Of a DNA stretch of 64,000 bases, positions 47,788 through 57,792 are shown piece after piece. How positions within the stretch are numbered: position 1 is the stretch's first letter; each line of letters begins with the position of its first letter. The stretch is from Corynebacterium crudilactis (lineage in GTDB: Bacteria > Actinomycetota > Actinomycetes > Mycobacteriales > Mycobacteriaceae). The DNA lies in assembly GCF_001643015.1 (NCBI RefSeq), contig NZ_CP015622.1:1935358-1999357 (forward strand), written 5' to 3'. The position numbers and the translations under genes were made by a program. The notes beneath the pieces were generated by a model, which was not told the origin of the DNA, did not search any database, and was given only the letters and a program-made list of their open reading frames with translations.

Positions 47788-49506
47788 ATGTTGACCTCGC
47801 AAAGCTTTTCGGTGTGGGCTCCACTTCCCCACGATGTCCACCTGATCCTCAACGGCGATACCGTTCCCATGGAAAAAACGGCGGGCAGCTGGTGGCGCGC
47901 CGGGATCGCGCCGCAGCCCGGCGATCGTTACGGTTTTTCGCTTTTCGACGGATCCTCCTGGTCGAAACCACTTCCCGATCCGCGGTCCCAATCGCAACCA
48001 GATGGTGTTCATGGGTTAAGTGAAATTCCACAGTCCTCTTATCTCTGGGAGGACCAGCAGTGGACGGGTCGCATTCTTCCCGGAACAGTGCTCTATGAAC
48101 TGCATGTGGGAACCTTTAGTGACCAAGGAACATTTGAGGGAGTCGTCGATAAGCTGCCTTATTTGCGTGATCTCGGTGTGACCGCCATCGAGCTTTTACC
48201 CGTGCAGCCCTTTGGCGGAAACCGCAATTGGGGCTACGACGGAGTGCTCTGGCACGCCGTCCATGCAGGTTATGGTGGTCCAGAAGGTTTAAAGAAGCTT
48301 GTTGATGCCTCCCATCAGGCAGGCATCGCCGTGTATTTAGATGTTGTATACAACCATTTCGGACCCGATGGCAATTACAACGGCCAGTTTGGCCCCTACA
48401 CTGTCGGCGGCAGCACTGGTTGGGGCGATGTGGTCAATATTAATGGTCATGATTCCGATGAGGTGCGCAGCTATATTCTCGATGCCACACGCCAGTGGTT
48501 TGATGATTTCCATATTGATGGCCTGCGCCTTGATGCTGTGCATTCACTCGATGATCGCGGCGCCTACTCCCTGTTAGAACAGCTGAGCATGGTGGCAGAA
48601 AACGTCTCGGCACGCACTGGTATTCCGCATTCCCTAATTGCCGAATCTGATCTCAACGATGCCCGATTAGTAACCGCGCGGGAAGCTGGCGGTCTAGGAC
48701 TAGACGGGCAGTGGGTTGATGATATTCACCATGCTGTTCATGCGCTGGTTTCTGGTGAACGCAATGGCTATTACTGCGATTTTGGTTCCGTAGAGACACT
48801 AGCCAAAACCTTGCGGGAAGTTTTTGAACACACCGGCAATTACTCCACCTTCCGCGGGCGCAACCATGGCCGGCCGGTACGCCGCGATGTCACCCCAGCC
48901 TCCCGCTTTGTCACCTACACCACCACCCATGATCAAACAGGAAACCGTGCCATCGGTGATCGACCATCCATGAGCTTAAGTCCAGAGCAGCAAGTATTAA
49001 AAGCAGCTATCATCTACTGCTCCCCTTATACCCCAATGTTATTTATGGGCGAAGAATACGGCGCAACCACTCCCTTTGCTTTCTTCTGCTCCCATACCGA
49101 TGAGGAATTAAATCGCCTCACATCAGAAGGGCGCAAACGGGAATTTGCACGCTTAGGCTGGAACGCCGATGAGATTCCCTCGCCAGAATTAGAAGCAACT
49201 TTTCAGGATTCCAAGCTCAAGTGGGATTTCACACCCGAACAACAACGCATCAATGATGCCTATAAAAAGTTGCTTCAGCTGCGTCGCACATTAGGGTTCT
49301 CTCAATCCAATTTGCTTGACGTAGAGATTTCTCACGGCAATACGTGGCTGTCCATGTCACATGGGCACGGCCGAATCATCGCTAATTTCTCTGATACTTC
49401 AGTAGAGGTGCCTCATGGCGGAGAGCTGATCTATAGCTTCTCTTCTCCTACTGTGACCGCAACATCTACCACATTGCCGGCATGGGGTTTCGCGATTCTA
49501 GGCTAA
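47788..49506 (+). CDS. treZ: Maltooligosyltrehalose trehalohydrolase
   Basis: Releases trehalose from the TreY product. 572 residues from ATG 47788; GTG 47782 is an alternative start. An N-terminal CBM48-like domain (1-85) starts FSVWAPLPHDV; the GH13 barrel has DVVYNHFGPDGN near 185, DGLRLDAVHS near 245 (nucleophile), LIAESDLND near 285 (Glu) and YTTTHDQTGNR near 370. The open frame upstream overlaps yigZ and is not coding. It ends at a bidirectional terminator shared with ilvA. Confidence 0.95.
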   Translation: MLTSQSFSVWAPLPHDVHLILNGDTVPMEKTAGSWWRAGIAPQPGDRYGFSLFDGSSWSKPLPDPRSQSQPDGVHGLSEIPQSSYLWEDQQWTGRILPGTVLYELHVGTFSDQGTFEGVVDKLPYLRDLGVTAIELLPVQPFGGNRNWGYDGVLWHAVHAGYGGPEGLKKLVDASHQAGIAVYLDVVYNHFGPDGNYNGQFGPYTVGGSTGWGDVVNINGHDSDEVRSYILDATRQWFDDFHIDGLRLDAVHSLDDRGAYSLLEQLSMVAENVSARTGIPHSLIAESDLNDARLVTAREAGGLGLDGQWVDDIHHAVHALVSGERNGYYCDFGSVETLAKTLREVFEHTGNYSTFRGRNHGRPVRRDVTPASRFVTYTTTHDQTGNRAIGDRPSMSLSPEQQVLKAAIIYCSPYTPMLFMGEEYGATTPFAFFCSHTDEELNRLTSEGRKREFARLGWNADEIPSPELEATFQDSKLKWDFTPEQQRINDAYKKLLQLRRTLGFSQSNLLDVEISHGNTWLSMSHGHGRIIANFSDTSVEVPHGGELIYSFSSPTVTATSTTLPAWGFAILG

Positions 49507-49512
49507 TAATAG

Positions 49513-49555
49513 AAACAGTGGGCCTTCTCAATTTGAAAAGGCCCACTGTTTTATT
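49513..49555. terminator. Bidirectional terminator between treZ and ilvA
   Basis: A 14-bp perfect stem, AAACAGTGGGCCTT (49513-49526) with its complement (49538-49551), flanked by A and T residues on both sides; it serves both convergent genes. Confidence 0.9.
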
Positions 49556-50865
49556 TAGGTAAGGTACTCATACTCCGGTGTACCTGGCTCAAGGCGACGG
49601 GAATCAATTGCTGATTCCTCCATTCGCTCAAGCAAAGACTCAAGTCCGGAAGCCTCATTGAGGTGAATACCCACCAGTGCAGTTCCCGTTTCACGGTTGT
49701 TGCGCTTCAAGTACTCAAACAATGTGATGTCATCATCTGGGCCTAAAATATCTTGCAAGAAATGACGCAGCTGCCCTGGCTTTTGTGGGAAATTCACCAA
49801 GAAATAGTGCTTCAAACCACGATGCACCAACGAGCGCTCAGCAATCTCTGCATAACGCAGCACATCATTGTTACCGCCAGAGATGATGCAAACAACAATA
49901 GAGCCTGGCGCAAAGGACATATCCTTCAACGCTGCAATAGACAGCGCACCAGCTGGCTCTGCGATGATACCTTCGTTTTGATACAGATCAAGCATCTCAG
50001 TAGCCACGGCGCCTTCAGTAGCGCTCATCATGTGTACGCGGCCTTGGTTCTTCTCCACGATGGTGTAATTGATATCGCCCACACGCTTCACGGCTGCGCC
50101 ATCCACGAAAGCATCCACCTGATCGAGTGTGATCGGCCCACCACCGCGCAGCGCAGCTTGCATAGAAGCAGCACCGGCTGGCTCCACACCAACGATGGCA
50201 GTTCGTGGTGCCATATCAGCCATGTAGCTCACCACACCAGCCAGCAGTCCGCCACCGCCAACTGGAACCATGACATGATCAGCGCTCTTGCCCATAGCTG
50301 TGAGCTGCGACAGGATCTCAGCAGCAACAGTGCCTTGACCGATAACAGTGTTACGGGCATCGAAAGGCTCAATCAGTGTTGCACCAGTGCGCGCTGCATC
50401 TTCATGTGCTGCTGCGGATGCTTCATCAAAATTATTTCCAGTAACTACCAGGGTGACAAATTCACCGCCGTGTACCTTGATGCGGTCGCGCTTTTGCTTT
50501 GGTGTTTGCACAGGAACGTAGATGCGCCCCTGGACTCCCAAAGATTTACACACATAAGCCACACCTTGTGCATGGTTGCCTGCAGATGCCGCAACGATAC
50601 CTGCATCGCGCTGCTCTTGGGTCAGCTGCACACCCGAGTTCAAGGCACCTCGGATTTTATAAGAACGAACGTCCTGTAGATCCTCGCGCTTCAGGTAGAT
50701 TTCTGCTCCGGTTTCCTCAGAAAGACGAGGACAATACTGCAGTGGAGTCGGTGCAATTACCGAGGAAATTCGTGCCTGCGCCGTTTGAATGTCGGCGGCA
50801 CGAATTAGCTCCGCTCCGCTAGCCATCACTCCTGGACTTTTCTCAGACACGTAGGTTTCACTCAT
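49555..50865 (-). CDS. ilvA: Threonine dehydratase (biosynthetic)
   Basis: Deaminates threonine to 2-oxobutanoate, the first step of isoleucine synthesis. 436 residues, equal to the C. glutamicum IlvA length as I recall. PLP-lysine block EDLQDVRSYKIRGA near 64, SAGNHAQGVAY near 90, phosphate loop VPVGGGGLLAG near 205 and SGGN near 325. One short ACT-like regulatory domain (about 340-430) is present, with HYFLVNFPQKPGQLRHFL. Isoleucine feedback is expected from the family. Start ATG 50865. Confidence 0.96.
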   Translation of the reverse strand: MSETYVSEKSPGVMASGAELIRAADIQTAQARISSVIAPTPLQYCPRLSEETGAEIYLKREDLQDVRSYKIRGALNSGVQLTQEQRDAGIVAASAGNHAQGVAYVCKSLGVQGRIYVPVQTPKQKRDRIKVHGGEFVTLVVTGNNFDEASAAAHEDAARTGATLIEPFDARNTVIGQGTVAAEILSQLTAMGKSADHVMVPVGGGGLLAGVVSYMADMAPRTAIVGVEPAGAASMQAALRGGGPITLDQVDAFVDGAAVKRVGDINYTIVEKNQGRVHMMSATEGAVATEMLDLYQNEGIIAEPAGALSIAALKDMSFAPGSIVVCIISGGNNDVLRYAEIAERSLVHRGLKHYFLVNFPQKPGQLRHFLQDILGPDDDITLFEYLKRNNRETGTALVGIHLNEASGLESLLERMEESAIDSRRLEPGTPEYEYLT

Positions 50866-51083
50866 GCTTGACTAGTGTAATCCTCTCCTACTTTTGCGCC
50901 TACTTTGGCATGGGTTTTAAATCTTGCGCGACTTAAGCCCAAGAGGTGCTGTAAGTTGTTTCCTAGCCAATACCGTGGTTGTGGCATTACACTTTCCACG
51001 AGTTCTAGATAGTTTTCGCTAGCCAGCCATGTATCACATGCACTCATGTCTGTCCGGATTAATATATTGCCAGGAGAAAAGTT

Positions 51084-51593
51084 TTGTCTTTGCGTCGAAG
51101 TACTCTGACCCTTGTTACAGCAAGTGCTGTGGCATTGTCCGTTTTCACTCCAGTTGCCCAGGCCCAGTCTTCGGATGCGATAACTCAGCTTTCTGACAAC
51201 ATCACCTCATCCCACCCAGTTGATGAAGATGGCAACCCAGTTGATGGTAATGAACAGTGGCCAGGCAGCGTTGAAGGCAGCTCAATGCTCAGCAGTGGCG
51301 ATCTCCCACAGGCACCAAGCATTGGTTCTTCTGGAAGCAAAGAAGACCCTAAAGATGATGAGCCTTCTGAAGAAGAACAAGCAATGAAAGATAAGCTCTC
51401 CCAGCTTCCGATCATCGGCTCCATCGTTTCCCCACCAGAATGGATTGGCATTCCTTTCGCCATCATTCAGGCATTGATGGCTATTACTAGTTTCGCTGCA
51501 ACTGCCGCATCCATGTTGGTCACCATTAATCCAGCATTCAAGGATGACCTCCGCCGGATGCTAACCCAAATGGGTATCAACATCGACGCTTAA
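51084..51593 (+). CDS. Secreted protein with C-terminal hydrophobic segment
   Basis: 169 residues from TTG 51084, with site CAGGAGAAAAG. A signal peptide of about 28 residues ends at AQA; the mature part is acidic and Gly/Ser/Asp-rich (30-100), then has a hydrophobic helix (about 125-152) and ends in a charged tail with RRMLTQMGINIDA. No domain recognised. Corynebacteria conserve a secreted protein at this position. A strong terminator follows. It could be an envelope-associated protein. Confidence 0.75.
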   Translation: MSLRRSTLTLVTASAVALSVFTPVAQAQSSDAITQLSDNITSSHPVDEDGNPVDGNEQWPGSVEGSSMLSSGDLPQAPSIGSSGSKEDPKDDEPSEEEQAMKDKLSQLPIIGSIVSPPEWIGIPFAIIQALMAITSFAATAASMLVTINPAFKDDLRRMLTQMGINIDA

Positions 51594-51608
51594 TATCTTC
51601 ACATAAAA

Positions 51609-51670
51609 GATAATCGGCTGGTGTTCCACACAAAATACTCTGTGTGGAACACCAGCCGATTATCTTTTTG
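51609..51670. terminator. Long bidirectional terminator
   Basis: A perfect 24-bp stem (51609-51632 with 51641-51664) and an 8-base loop, followed by TTTTT on the plus strand. It lies between convergent genes (secreted protein and MetE-like enzyme) and is the strongest hairpin in the window. Confidence 0.92.
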
Positions 51671-51701
51671 CTGCTTTAACTAGCAACCCTCGCCTCTAAG
51701 T

Positions 51702-52907
51702 TTAGAACAGTTCCTTTGTAGCGATGCGAGCGCCCTCCACAAGAGAGTCCAACTTTGCCCATGCGATCTGAGAATGCAAGCGTCCGCCCAGGCCACAGTC
51801 GGTGGATGCCACAACATTTTCTGGGCCCACAAGCTTGGCGAACTGAACGATACGGTCTGCAACAAGACGTGGGTGCTCCACAGCGTTGATGGAGTGAGAA
51901 ACTACACCTGGGTAAATAACAGAGCCTTCTGGCAACTTGTTTTCTTCCCAGACGCGCCACTCATGTGCGTGACGTGGTGATGCACCTTCGAAGGAGAAAC
52001 CACCAACCTCTGCGCGCAGGATCTCACCAATGATGTCGCCGAATGGAATATCGGTGACGTGTGGTCCATGCCAAGAACCCCAGCAGATGTGCAGACGAGT
52101 CTGCTCCTTTGGCAGTCCCTTAACCGCGCTGTTAATAGCATCGATGCGGGTACCAATCCAGTCCAGGTAATCTTTAACACTTGGCTCAGGGTTGATCTGA
52201 TCCCATGCTTCGGCTAGGTCTGGAGCATCAAGCTGAACAGTCAAGCCGGCATCAGTGATGATCTTGTATTCCTGTGAAAGCGCATCAGCACACGCTGCCA
52301 CAACTTCCTCATCAGTCTCGTAGAACTTATTGGTCAAACGAGCTGCTGATCCTGGGGAGAGCGCTGCAACGAAACCATCCTTAGCGCCAGCTGCATTCAT
52401 ACCGTTTTTCAGGAGATCAACGTCTGTTTGAGTTTCTTCTTGACCGATATAGGTAATTGGTCCAGTGAACTCTGGGTTACCTACAGAAGCTCGGCCAGTG
52501 AAGATGCCAGATGCAGGATCTTCATATGCGCCACGGAAAAGCTCACGGTCACGGCGATCAGAGAAGCTAGTTAGCTTAATATTGCCCGGAGTGGAGCGTA
52601 CTGCCTCCTGGTTTGCCCAGCGGTCAGTATCAGTCATGGTTAGTCCACCCAGGCGAGTGAAAGAGTAGTTCCACCATGCGCCGAAATCGACTGCGCCGGA
52701 AGTAACGTGTCCGTATTCACCCTCGTTGAGGATATCGATGCCCAGGTCTACCTGGCGCTTAATCACGTCATCTACAGAAGACTGCAGAATCTGGAAAAAT
52801 TCCTGCTCTCCGATTTCTCCGGTAGAACGCTTAAGGTTTGCGTCCAATAACTCTGGAGTACGTGGCAAGGAACCTACGTGAGTGGTCCTGATGCGGTCGA
52901 TGCTCAT
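51702..52907 (-). CDS. Core MetE-like methyltransferase (zinc-dependent, single domain)
   Basis: 401 residues from ATG 52907 (MSIDRIRTTHVGSLPR). It corresponds to the catalytic C-terminal barrel of cobalamin-independent methionine synthase, without the N-terminal half (the full enzyme is about 750 aa). Zinc ligand positions are visible: RLHICWGSWHGPH (His, Cys) near 265, a Glu in the next strand and the Cys of STDCGLGGR near 375. It could be a core-MetE using a methyl-donor protein or vitamin B12, or a thiol methyltransferase for another donor. A 12-bp hairpin lies in its leader. Confidence 0.85.
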   Translation of the reverse strand: MSIDRIRTTHVGSLPRTPELLDANLKRSTGEIGEQEFFQILQSSVDDVIKRQVDLGIDILNEGEYGHVTSGAVDFGAWWNYSFTRLGGLTMTDTDRWANQEAVRSTPGNIKLTSFSDRRDRELFRGAYEDPASGIFTGRASVGNPEFTGPITYIGQEETQTDVDLLKNGMNAAGAKDGFVAALSPGSAARLTNKFYETDEEVVAACADALSQEYKIITDAGLTVQLDAPDLAEAWDQINPEPSVKDYLDWIGTRIDAINSAVKGLPKEQTRLHICWGSWHGPHVTDIPFGDIIGEILRAEVGGFSFEGASPRHAHEWRVWEENKLPEGSVIYPGVVSHSINAVEHPRLVADRIVQFAKLVGPENVVASTDCGLGGRLHSQIAWAKLDSLVEGARIATKELF

Positions 52908-52923
52908 TGAAAAATCCAATCTA

Positions 52924-52960
52924 AAAGTCGAATGAAAGTATCAAACTCTCATTCGACTTT
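52924..52960 (-). promoter_or_regulatory. Perfect 12-bp inverted repeat in front of the MetE-like gene
   Basis: AAAGTCGAATGA (52924-52935) and TCATTCGACTTT (52949-52960) are perfect complements with a 13-base loop. On the minus strand the hairpin ends 16 bases before the ATG and is followed by TTTTAGATTGGATTTTT, resembling a terminator or attenuator. It does not match the McbR site that controls sulfur genes in C. glutamicum. Confidence 0.55.
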
Positions 52961-53052
52961 AACCGCGTTGACACCGCCTGCTGCCACTGCACGCAGAATT
53001 TTATTCACGAGGTGGGTTTTCCGCCCCCGTGAAGGGGCGAAAACATAACTCT

Positions 53053-56000
53053 TTAGCCAAGGATCCCCGGACCCATCGTTGCTTTAAGATCACCCATGAG
53101 GCTTGCCGAACGATTGACACGAAGGTGATCGCCCAAAATCATCACGGTGGAGTTATCGCCATCCATCAGATTGAGATAAACATCGGCCTCGCCCTTGTTA
53201 TCTACCAAAACCTGCTTGAGCTTTGCGATATTAGCCATCGTGCACTGGTCAGTGCGCATGGACAATCGCAGCGGCAATCCTTGCCCATTTCCAGGGCCGA
53301 GCTCTGGGACGCGCAAATCATCGCAGAACAAGCTCATACGATCATCACGAATAGAGATATGCGCCTTGGCCAAGATGATGTTGTCTTCCACAATCATCGA
53401 GCCCACGATGGAATAGACCTTGTTAAAGACCAAGAGTTCCACAGAAGCACCGTTGTGATCTTCAATGGTGACAATTGCCCACGGGGAACCATCTTTCTTG
53501 GAGAAACGTCGGTCCACGCTTGAGATAATGCCGCCCACGGTCACTTCTGCGCCATGCCTTAATTCGCCAGCAACAATGGTGGTGAGAGGTGTATCTACCT
53601 GTGCTGCGATGGCGTCTTCATATCCGTCCAAAGGGTGTCCAGAGACGTAGAGACCAAGCATTTCGCGCTCGAGGGCAAGCTCATGTTTGCGATCCCATTT
53701 TTCATCTGGGATCACAATCTGGAAGAAATTAGCTACCTCTTCATTATCGTCGGAGCCAAACGCTGCGAAGAGATCAAATTGTCCCTTATCAGCTGCTTTT
53801 TTAGTCGCGATAACAGAATCCACGGCATCTTCGAAGACCAGCATGAGACCTTTTCGTGGGTGTCCCAAGGAATCAAATGCGCCACCTTTAATCAGCGATT
53901 CGGTGATTCGCTTATTGCACGGCAAGGTATCAATCTTGTCCAAGTAATCGGAGAAATCCTTAAACACACCCTTTTCTTTTCGGGTTTGCAACACAGAATC
54001 CACCACTTCGGCACCCACGTTTCGGATCGCACCAAGACCATAGCGAATATCCGTTCCGACAGGCAGGAAGTTCAACGAAGATTCATTAATATCCGGAGAC
54101 AGCACTCGGATACCCAAGTGACGACAATCAGAAAGATAGATGGCTGATTTATCCTTGTTATCACCCACGGATGTCAACAAGGCAGCCATGTATTCCGGCG
54201 CATAGTGAGCCTTAAGGTAGGCAGTCCAAAATGACACCAGACCATAGCCTGCAGCATGCGACTTGTTAAACGCGTAGCCAGCGAATGGCAAAATCGTATC
54301 CCACAGCGTCTTAATAGCTGCGCTTGAATAGCCATTGGCTTTCATACCGGCTTCGAAGTTCGCAAACTCCTTTTCCAGTACTTCTGGCTTTTTCTTACCC
54401 ATGGCTTTACGGAAACCATCTGCTTGACCAGCAGTATAGTTTGCCACCTTCTGCGAGATCTTCATGATCTGCTCCTGGTACACAATCAAACCATAGGTTT
54501 CGCCGAGGATTTCCTCCAGGGCTTCTTCCAACTCTGGGTGAATCGGGGTAATTGGCTTACGGCCATTCTTGCGGTCAGCATAGTCCCAGTGGGCATTAAC
54601 ACCCATTGGACCTGGTCGGTACAGCGCGAGAGCTGCAACAATGTCATTAAATCCTGTCGGCTGCATGCGCTTTAGCAGCTCTTGCATACCACCACCATCA
54701 AGCTGGAACACGCCTAGGGTATCGCCGCGCCCGAGGAGTTTGTAGGTCTCTTCATCCTCAATAGCCAAGTTTTCTAGGTCAAGGATAAGGCCATCGCGGT
54801 TCGCTTCGATGTTCTCGATCGCATCACCAATAACCGTGAGGTTTCGCAGCCCCAAAAAGTCCATTTTCAAAAGGCCAATGGCCTCACATGCCGGGTAGTC
54901 CCAACCAGTGATCAATGCACCATCAGCTGGTCTTTTCCACATCGGAATACAATCCAGCAATGGCACAGAGGACATAATCACAGCACAAGCGTGCACACCA
55001 GATTGACGCACCACGCCTTCCAGACCACGCGCAGTATCATAAATCCGCTTGACGTCTGGATCTGTTTCAATCAATTGGCGCACAGCACCAGCTTCATTGA
55101 AACGAGGGTGCTCAGGATCAGTGATGCCCGACAACGGAATGTCCTTCGCCATGATGGCAGGTGGAAGTTCCTTGATCATGCGGTCAGCGATTTGGTAACC
55201 AGGCTGACCCATCTGCACGCGGGCAGAATCCTTGAGTGCCTGCTTAGTTTTCACCGTACCGAACGTGATCACCTGTGCGATCTTGTCCTCACCCCAACGC
55301 TCAGCTGCGTAACGGATCATTTCACCGCGGCGGCGATCATCGAAGTCAATATCGATATCGGGTGCAGAGGGACGTTCTGGGTTAAGGAATCGCTCGAACA
55401 GCAATCCATGTTCCATGGGATCAATGTTGGTGACTGTCAGTGCGTACGCAACCAAGGCACCTGCTGCGGAACCACGTCCAGGTCCGACACGGATGCCGAT
55501 GGAACGAGCATGCTTGATCAGCTCAGCAACGATGAGGAAGTAAGAAGGGTAACCCTTCATATCGATGACGGAGATCTCGTATTCCGCACGCTCGATATAA
55601 TCCTGCGGAACTTGCTTGCCAGCGAAACGTTCTTCCAGACCAGCCATCACTTCATGGTGTAACCATGTGGTTGGTGTATGGCCTTCTGGAACATCAGCGA
55701 TAGGCATGCGGTCATGAGAATGCTCTTCCCAAATTTCGCTGTAGTCCTGCACACGCTCTGCTATCCACAAAGTGTTATCGCAGCCTTCAGGAACCATATC
55801 GTCCCACAGCGCACGCATTTCCTGTGCGGATTTCACGTAATAGCCGGTGCCACCGAATTTGAAACGGTCTTCATCATGAAGTGTCTTACCAGTCTGCACA
55901 CACAGCATTGCCTCGTGAGCTTGCGCTTGTGATTCCAGCACATAGTGACAGTCATTGGTCACCAGTGGTGGTAGATCGAGCTTGCGGCCGATTTCCAGCA

Positions 56001-56619
56001 GTTCGCTGCGCACACGTGTCTCAATATCAAGACCATGATCCATGAGCTCAAGGAAGTAGTTATCCCGACCATAGATGTCTTGCCACATGGCAGCAGCTTC
56101 CAGGGCTTCATCGAATTGCCCCAACCGCAGGCGTGTTTGCACATCACCTGAAGGGCAACCGGTGGTGGCAATAATGCCCTCGGCATGTTCAGCAATAATA
56201 TCGGCGTCCATGCGAGGCCACTTACCCAACTGGCCTTCATAAGACGCCATGGAGGACAAATAGAAAAGATTTCTTAAGCCTGTGGTGTTTTCTGCCAACA
56301 TTGTCTGGTGCAAATATGCACCGGAACCAGAAACATCATCAGATTTTTGGTGTGGTTCACCCCAACGCACGCGCTCTTTTTTAAAACGGGATTCCGGCGC
56401 CATATATGTTTCGATACCAATGATGGGCTTGATGCCCATTTCCGTCATCTTGCGATAAAACGGGTTGGAACCATACATATTTCCGTGATCAGTAATGCCG
56501 ACTGCGGGCATACCTTGATTTTTTACCTCATCGGCCAACATGTCGATTTTGGCCATTCCATCAAGCATGGAGAACTCGGTGTGATTATGAAGATGTACAA
56601 ATGAGGATTGCTTGGCCAT
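53053..56619 (-). CDS. dnaE1: DNA polymerase III alpha subunit
   Basis: Replicative polymerase, 1188 residues. The PHP domain (about 5-275) retains metal ligands: [36 protein letters not shown] and NDCHY, so intrinsic 3'-5' proofreading is probable, as shown for mycobacterial DnaE1. Polymerase catalytic motifs are [16 protein letters not shown] near 388 and [12 protein letters not shown] near 425 with further Asp. The helix-hairpin-helix and OB-fold ([23 protein letters not shown] region, about 1000-1080) follow, then the tau-binding tail. ATG 56619 gives [16 protein letters not shown] 56637 is an alternative. Confidence 0.97.
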   Translation of the reverse strand: MAKQSSFVHLHNHTEFSMLDGMAKIDMLADEVKNQGMPAVGITDHGNMYGSNPFYRKMTEMGIKPIIGIETYMAPESRFKKERVRWGEPHQKSDDVSGSGAYLHQTMLAENTTGLRNLFYLSSMASYEGQLGKWPRMDADIIAEHAEGIIATTGCPSGDVQTRLRLGQFDEALEAAAMWQDIYGRDNYFLELMDHGLDIETRVRSELLEIGRKLDLPPLVTNDCHYVLESQAQAHEAMLCVQTGKTLHDEDRFKFGGTGYYVKSAQEMRALWDDMVPEGCDNTLWIAERVQDYSEIWEEHSHDRMPIADVPEGHTPTTWLHHEVMAGLEERFAGKQVPQDYIERAEYEISVIDMKGYPSYFLIVAELIKHARSIGIRVGPGRGSAAGALVAYALTVTNIDPMEHGLLFERFLNPERPSAPDIDIDFDDRRRGEMIRYAAERWGEDKIAQVITFGTVKTKQALKDSARVQMGQPGYQIADRMIKELPPAIMAKDIPLSGITDPEHPRFNEAGAVRQLIETDPDVKRIYDTARGLEGVVRQSGVHACAVIMSSVPLLDCIPMWKRPADGALITGWDYPACEAIGLLKMDFLGLRNLTVIGDAIENIEANRDGLILDLENLAIEDEETYKLLGRGDTLGVFQLDGGGMQELLKRMQPTGFNDIVAALALYRPGPMGVNAHWDYADRKNGRKPITPIHPELEEALEEILGETYGLIVYQEQIMKISQKVANYTAGQADGFRKAMGKKKPEVLEKEFANFEAGMKANGYSSAAIKTLWDTILPFAGYAFNKSHAAGYGLVSFWTAYLKAHYAPEYMAALLTSVGDNKDKSAIYLSDCRHLGIRVLSPDINESSLNFLPVGTDIRYGLGAIRNVGAEVVDSVLQTRKEKGVFKDFSDYLDKIDTLPCNKRITESLIKGGAFDSLGHPRKGLMLVFEDAVDSVIATKKAADKGQFDLFAAFGSDDNEEVANFFQIVIPDEKWDRKHELALEREMLGLYVSGHPLDGYEDAIAAQVDTPLTTIVAGELRHGAEVTVGGIISSVDRRFSKKDGSPWAIVTIEDHNGASVELLVFNKVYSIVGSMIVEDNIILAKAHISIRDDRMSLFCDDLRVPELGPGNGQGLPLRLSMRTDQCTMANIAKLKQVLVDNKGEADVYLNLMDGDNSTVMILGDHLRVNRSASLMGDLKATMGPGILG

Positions 56620-56715
56620 GTTGGACAGTCTAGCCATCTCCTGACAAGGGTGAAACTTCCTCAAATTTGGGCACGTGAACACGGTTTTGTGCAGCTAGGT
56701 ATAAGGTAGCCTTTT

Positions 56716-57576
56716 ATGATCTACGGCGTACTCGCTTATTTGGGGTGGGGCATGTTCCCTGCGTTTTTCCCACTTCTGCTTCCTGCAGGACCATTCGAAA
56801 TTCTGGCGCATCGCATCCTCTGGACCTCCGTATTAATGATGCTCGTTATCACTTTCACTAAGGGATGGCGAGAACTGAAACAAGCCGACCGAGGTACCTG
56901 GATACGCATCGTGCTGGCTTCAGTATTTATTGCTGCAAACTGGCTGATCTATGTCATCGCTGTTAATTCCGGGCATGTCACCGAAGCTGCATTGGGATAT
57001 TTTATTAATCCTTTGGTCAGCGTGGTGTTCGGTATTATATTGTTCAAAGAACAATTGCGCAGACTGCAGATGAGCGCAGTGTTTATTGCTCTTGTTGGTG
57101 TTTTAGTACTGACGTTCTTAAGCGGTCAGCCACCATATCTAGCCCTGAGCTTGGCCTTTACTTTCGGTGTTTATGGAGCCTTAAAAAAGCAAGTGAACAT
57201 GTCTGCTATGGGATCTTTAACAGCCGAAACACTGGTACTTTTACCTATTGCTGCGGGCTATCTGGTGTGGCTAGAAATGTCAGGCGACGGCACCTTCTTC
57301 AACAATGGAGCTGATCACAGCGCCTTGTTGATCAGCTCTGGATTAGTCACAGCACTTCCACTGTTGATGTTCGGACTAGCTGCAAAGGCCATTCCGCTTT
57401 CTACTGTAGGCATGCTTCAATACATGACCCCGACGATGCAGATGCTGTGGGCATTGTTTGTTGTCAACGAGGTAGTCGAACCAGCACGTTGGGTTGGTTT
57501 CATCATTATTTGGATTGCGGTTGCTATCTACTTGACGGATATCATTCGAAAAAACCATGCAGATAATCGGCATTAG
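56716..57576 (+). CDS. rarD: EamA-family transporter, RarD type
   Basis: A ten-helix DMT permease of 286 residues. RarD features include YLGWGMFPAFFPLL near the N-terminus, HRILWTS near 37, FIAANWLIYVIAVNSGHVTEAALGYFINPL near 75-104 (shown in pieces: NWLIY, ALGYFINPL) and MLQYMTPTMQML near 235. The substrate is unknown; chloramphenicol resistance is only a historic name. Start ATG 56716. Transcribed divergently from dnaE1. Confidence 0.88.
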   Translation: MIYGVLAYLGWGMFPAFFPLLLPAGPFEILAHRILWTSVLMMLVITFTKGWRELKQADRGTWIRIVLASVFIAANWLIYVIAVNSGHVTEAALGYFINPLVSVVFGIILFKEQLRRLQMSAVFIALVGVLVLTFLSGQPPYLALSLAFTFGVYGALKKQVNMSAMGSLTAETLVLLPIAAGYLVWLEMSGDGTFFNNGADHSALLISSGLVTALPLLMFGLAAKAIPLSTVGMLQYMTPTMQMLWALFVVNEVVEPARWVGFIIIWIAVAIYLTDIIRKNHADNRH

Positions 57577-57792
57577 CAGTAAAGAAACCTACCTCACAAA
57601 GTATTGATTTACTGTAAGGGATGCACTCTAGCAGAAAATAAATCTTCTTTATACGACTTCACGCAGGCACCATAAATTCCAAAGGCATATATTTAGGCCA
57701 CACTATAAAATGGGTTCCGAAGCTTTAAATTTAGGTTGCCACAGGCTTTTCGCCATGGCTTAGATTTAATCACTTTTTATCGAACTACCTAT

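Noticed and set aside
49753..50679. A 308-codon open frame opposite ilvA
   Set aside because: Antisense shadow of a clearly identified gene with non-protein-like composition.
57730..57752. DtxR-like half-site TTTAGGTTGCC upstream of the lipoprotein remnant
   Set aside because: Only the left half matches; the right half does not form the palindrome.
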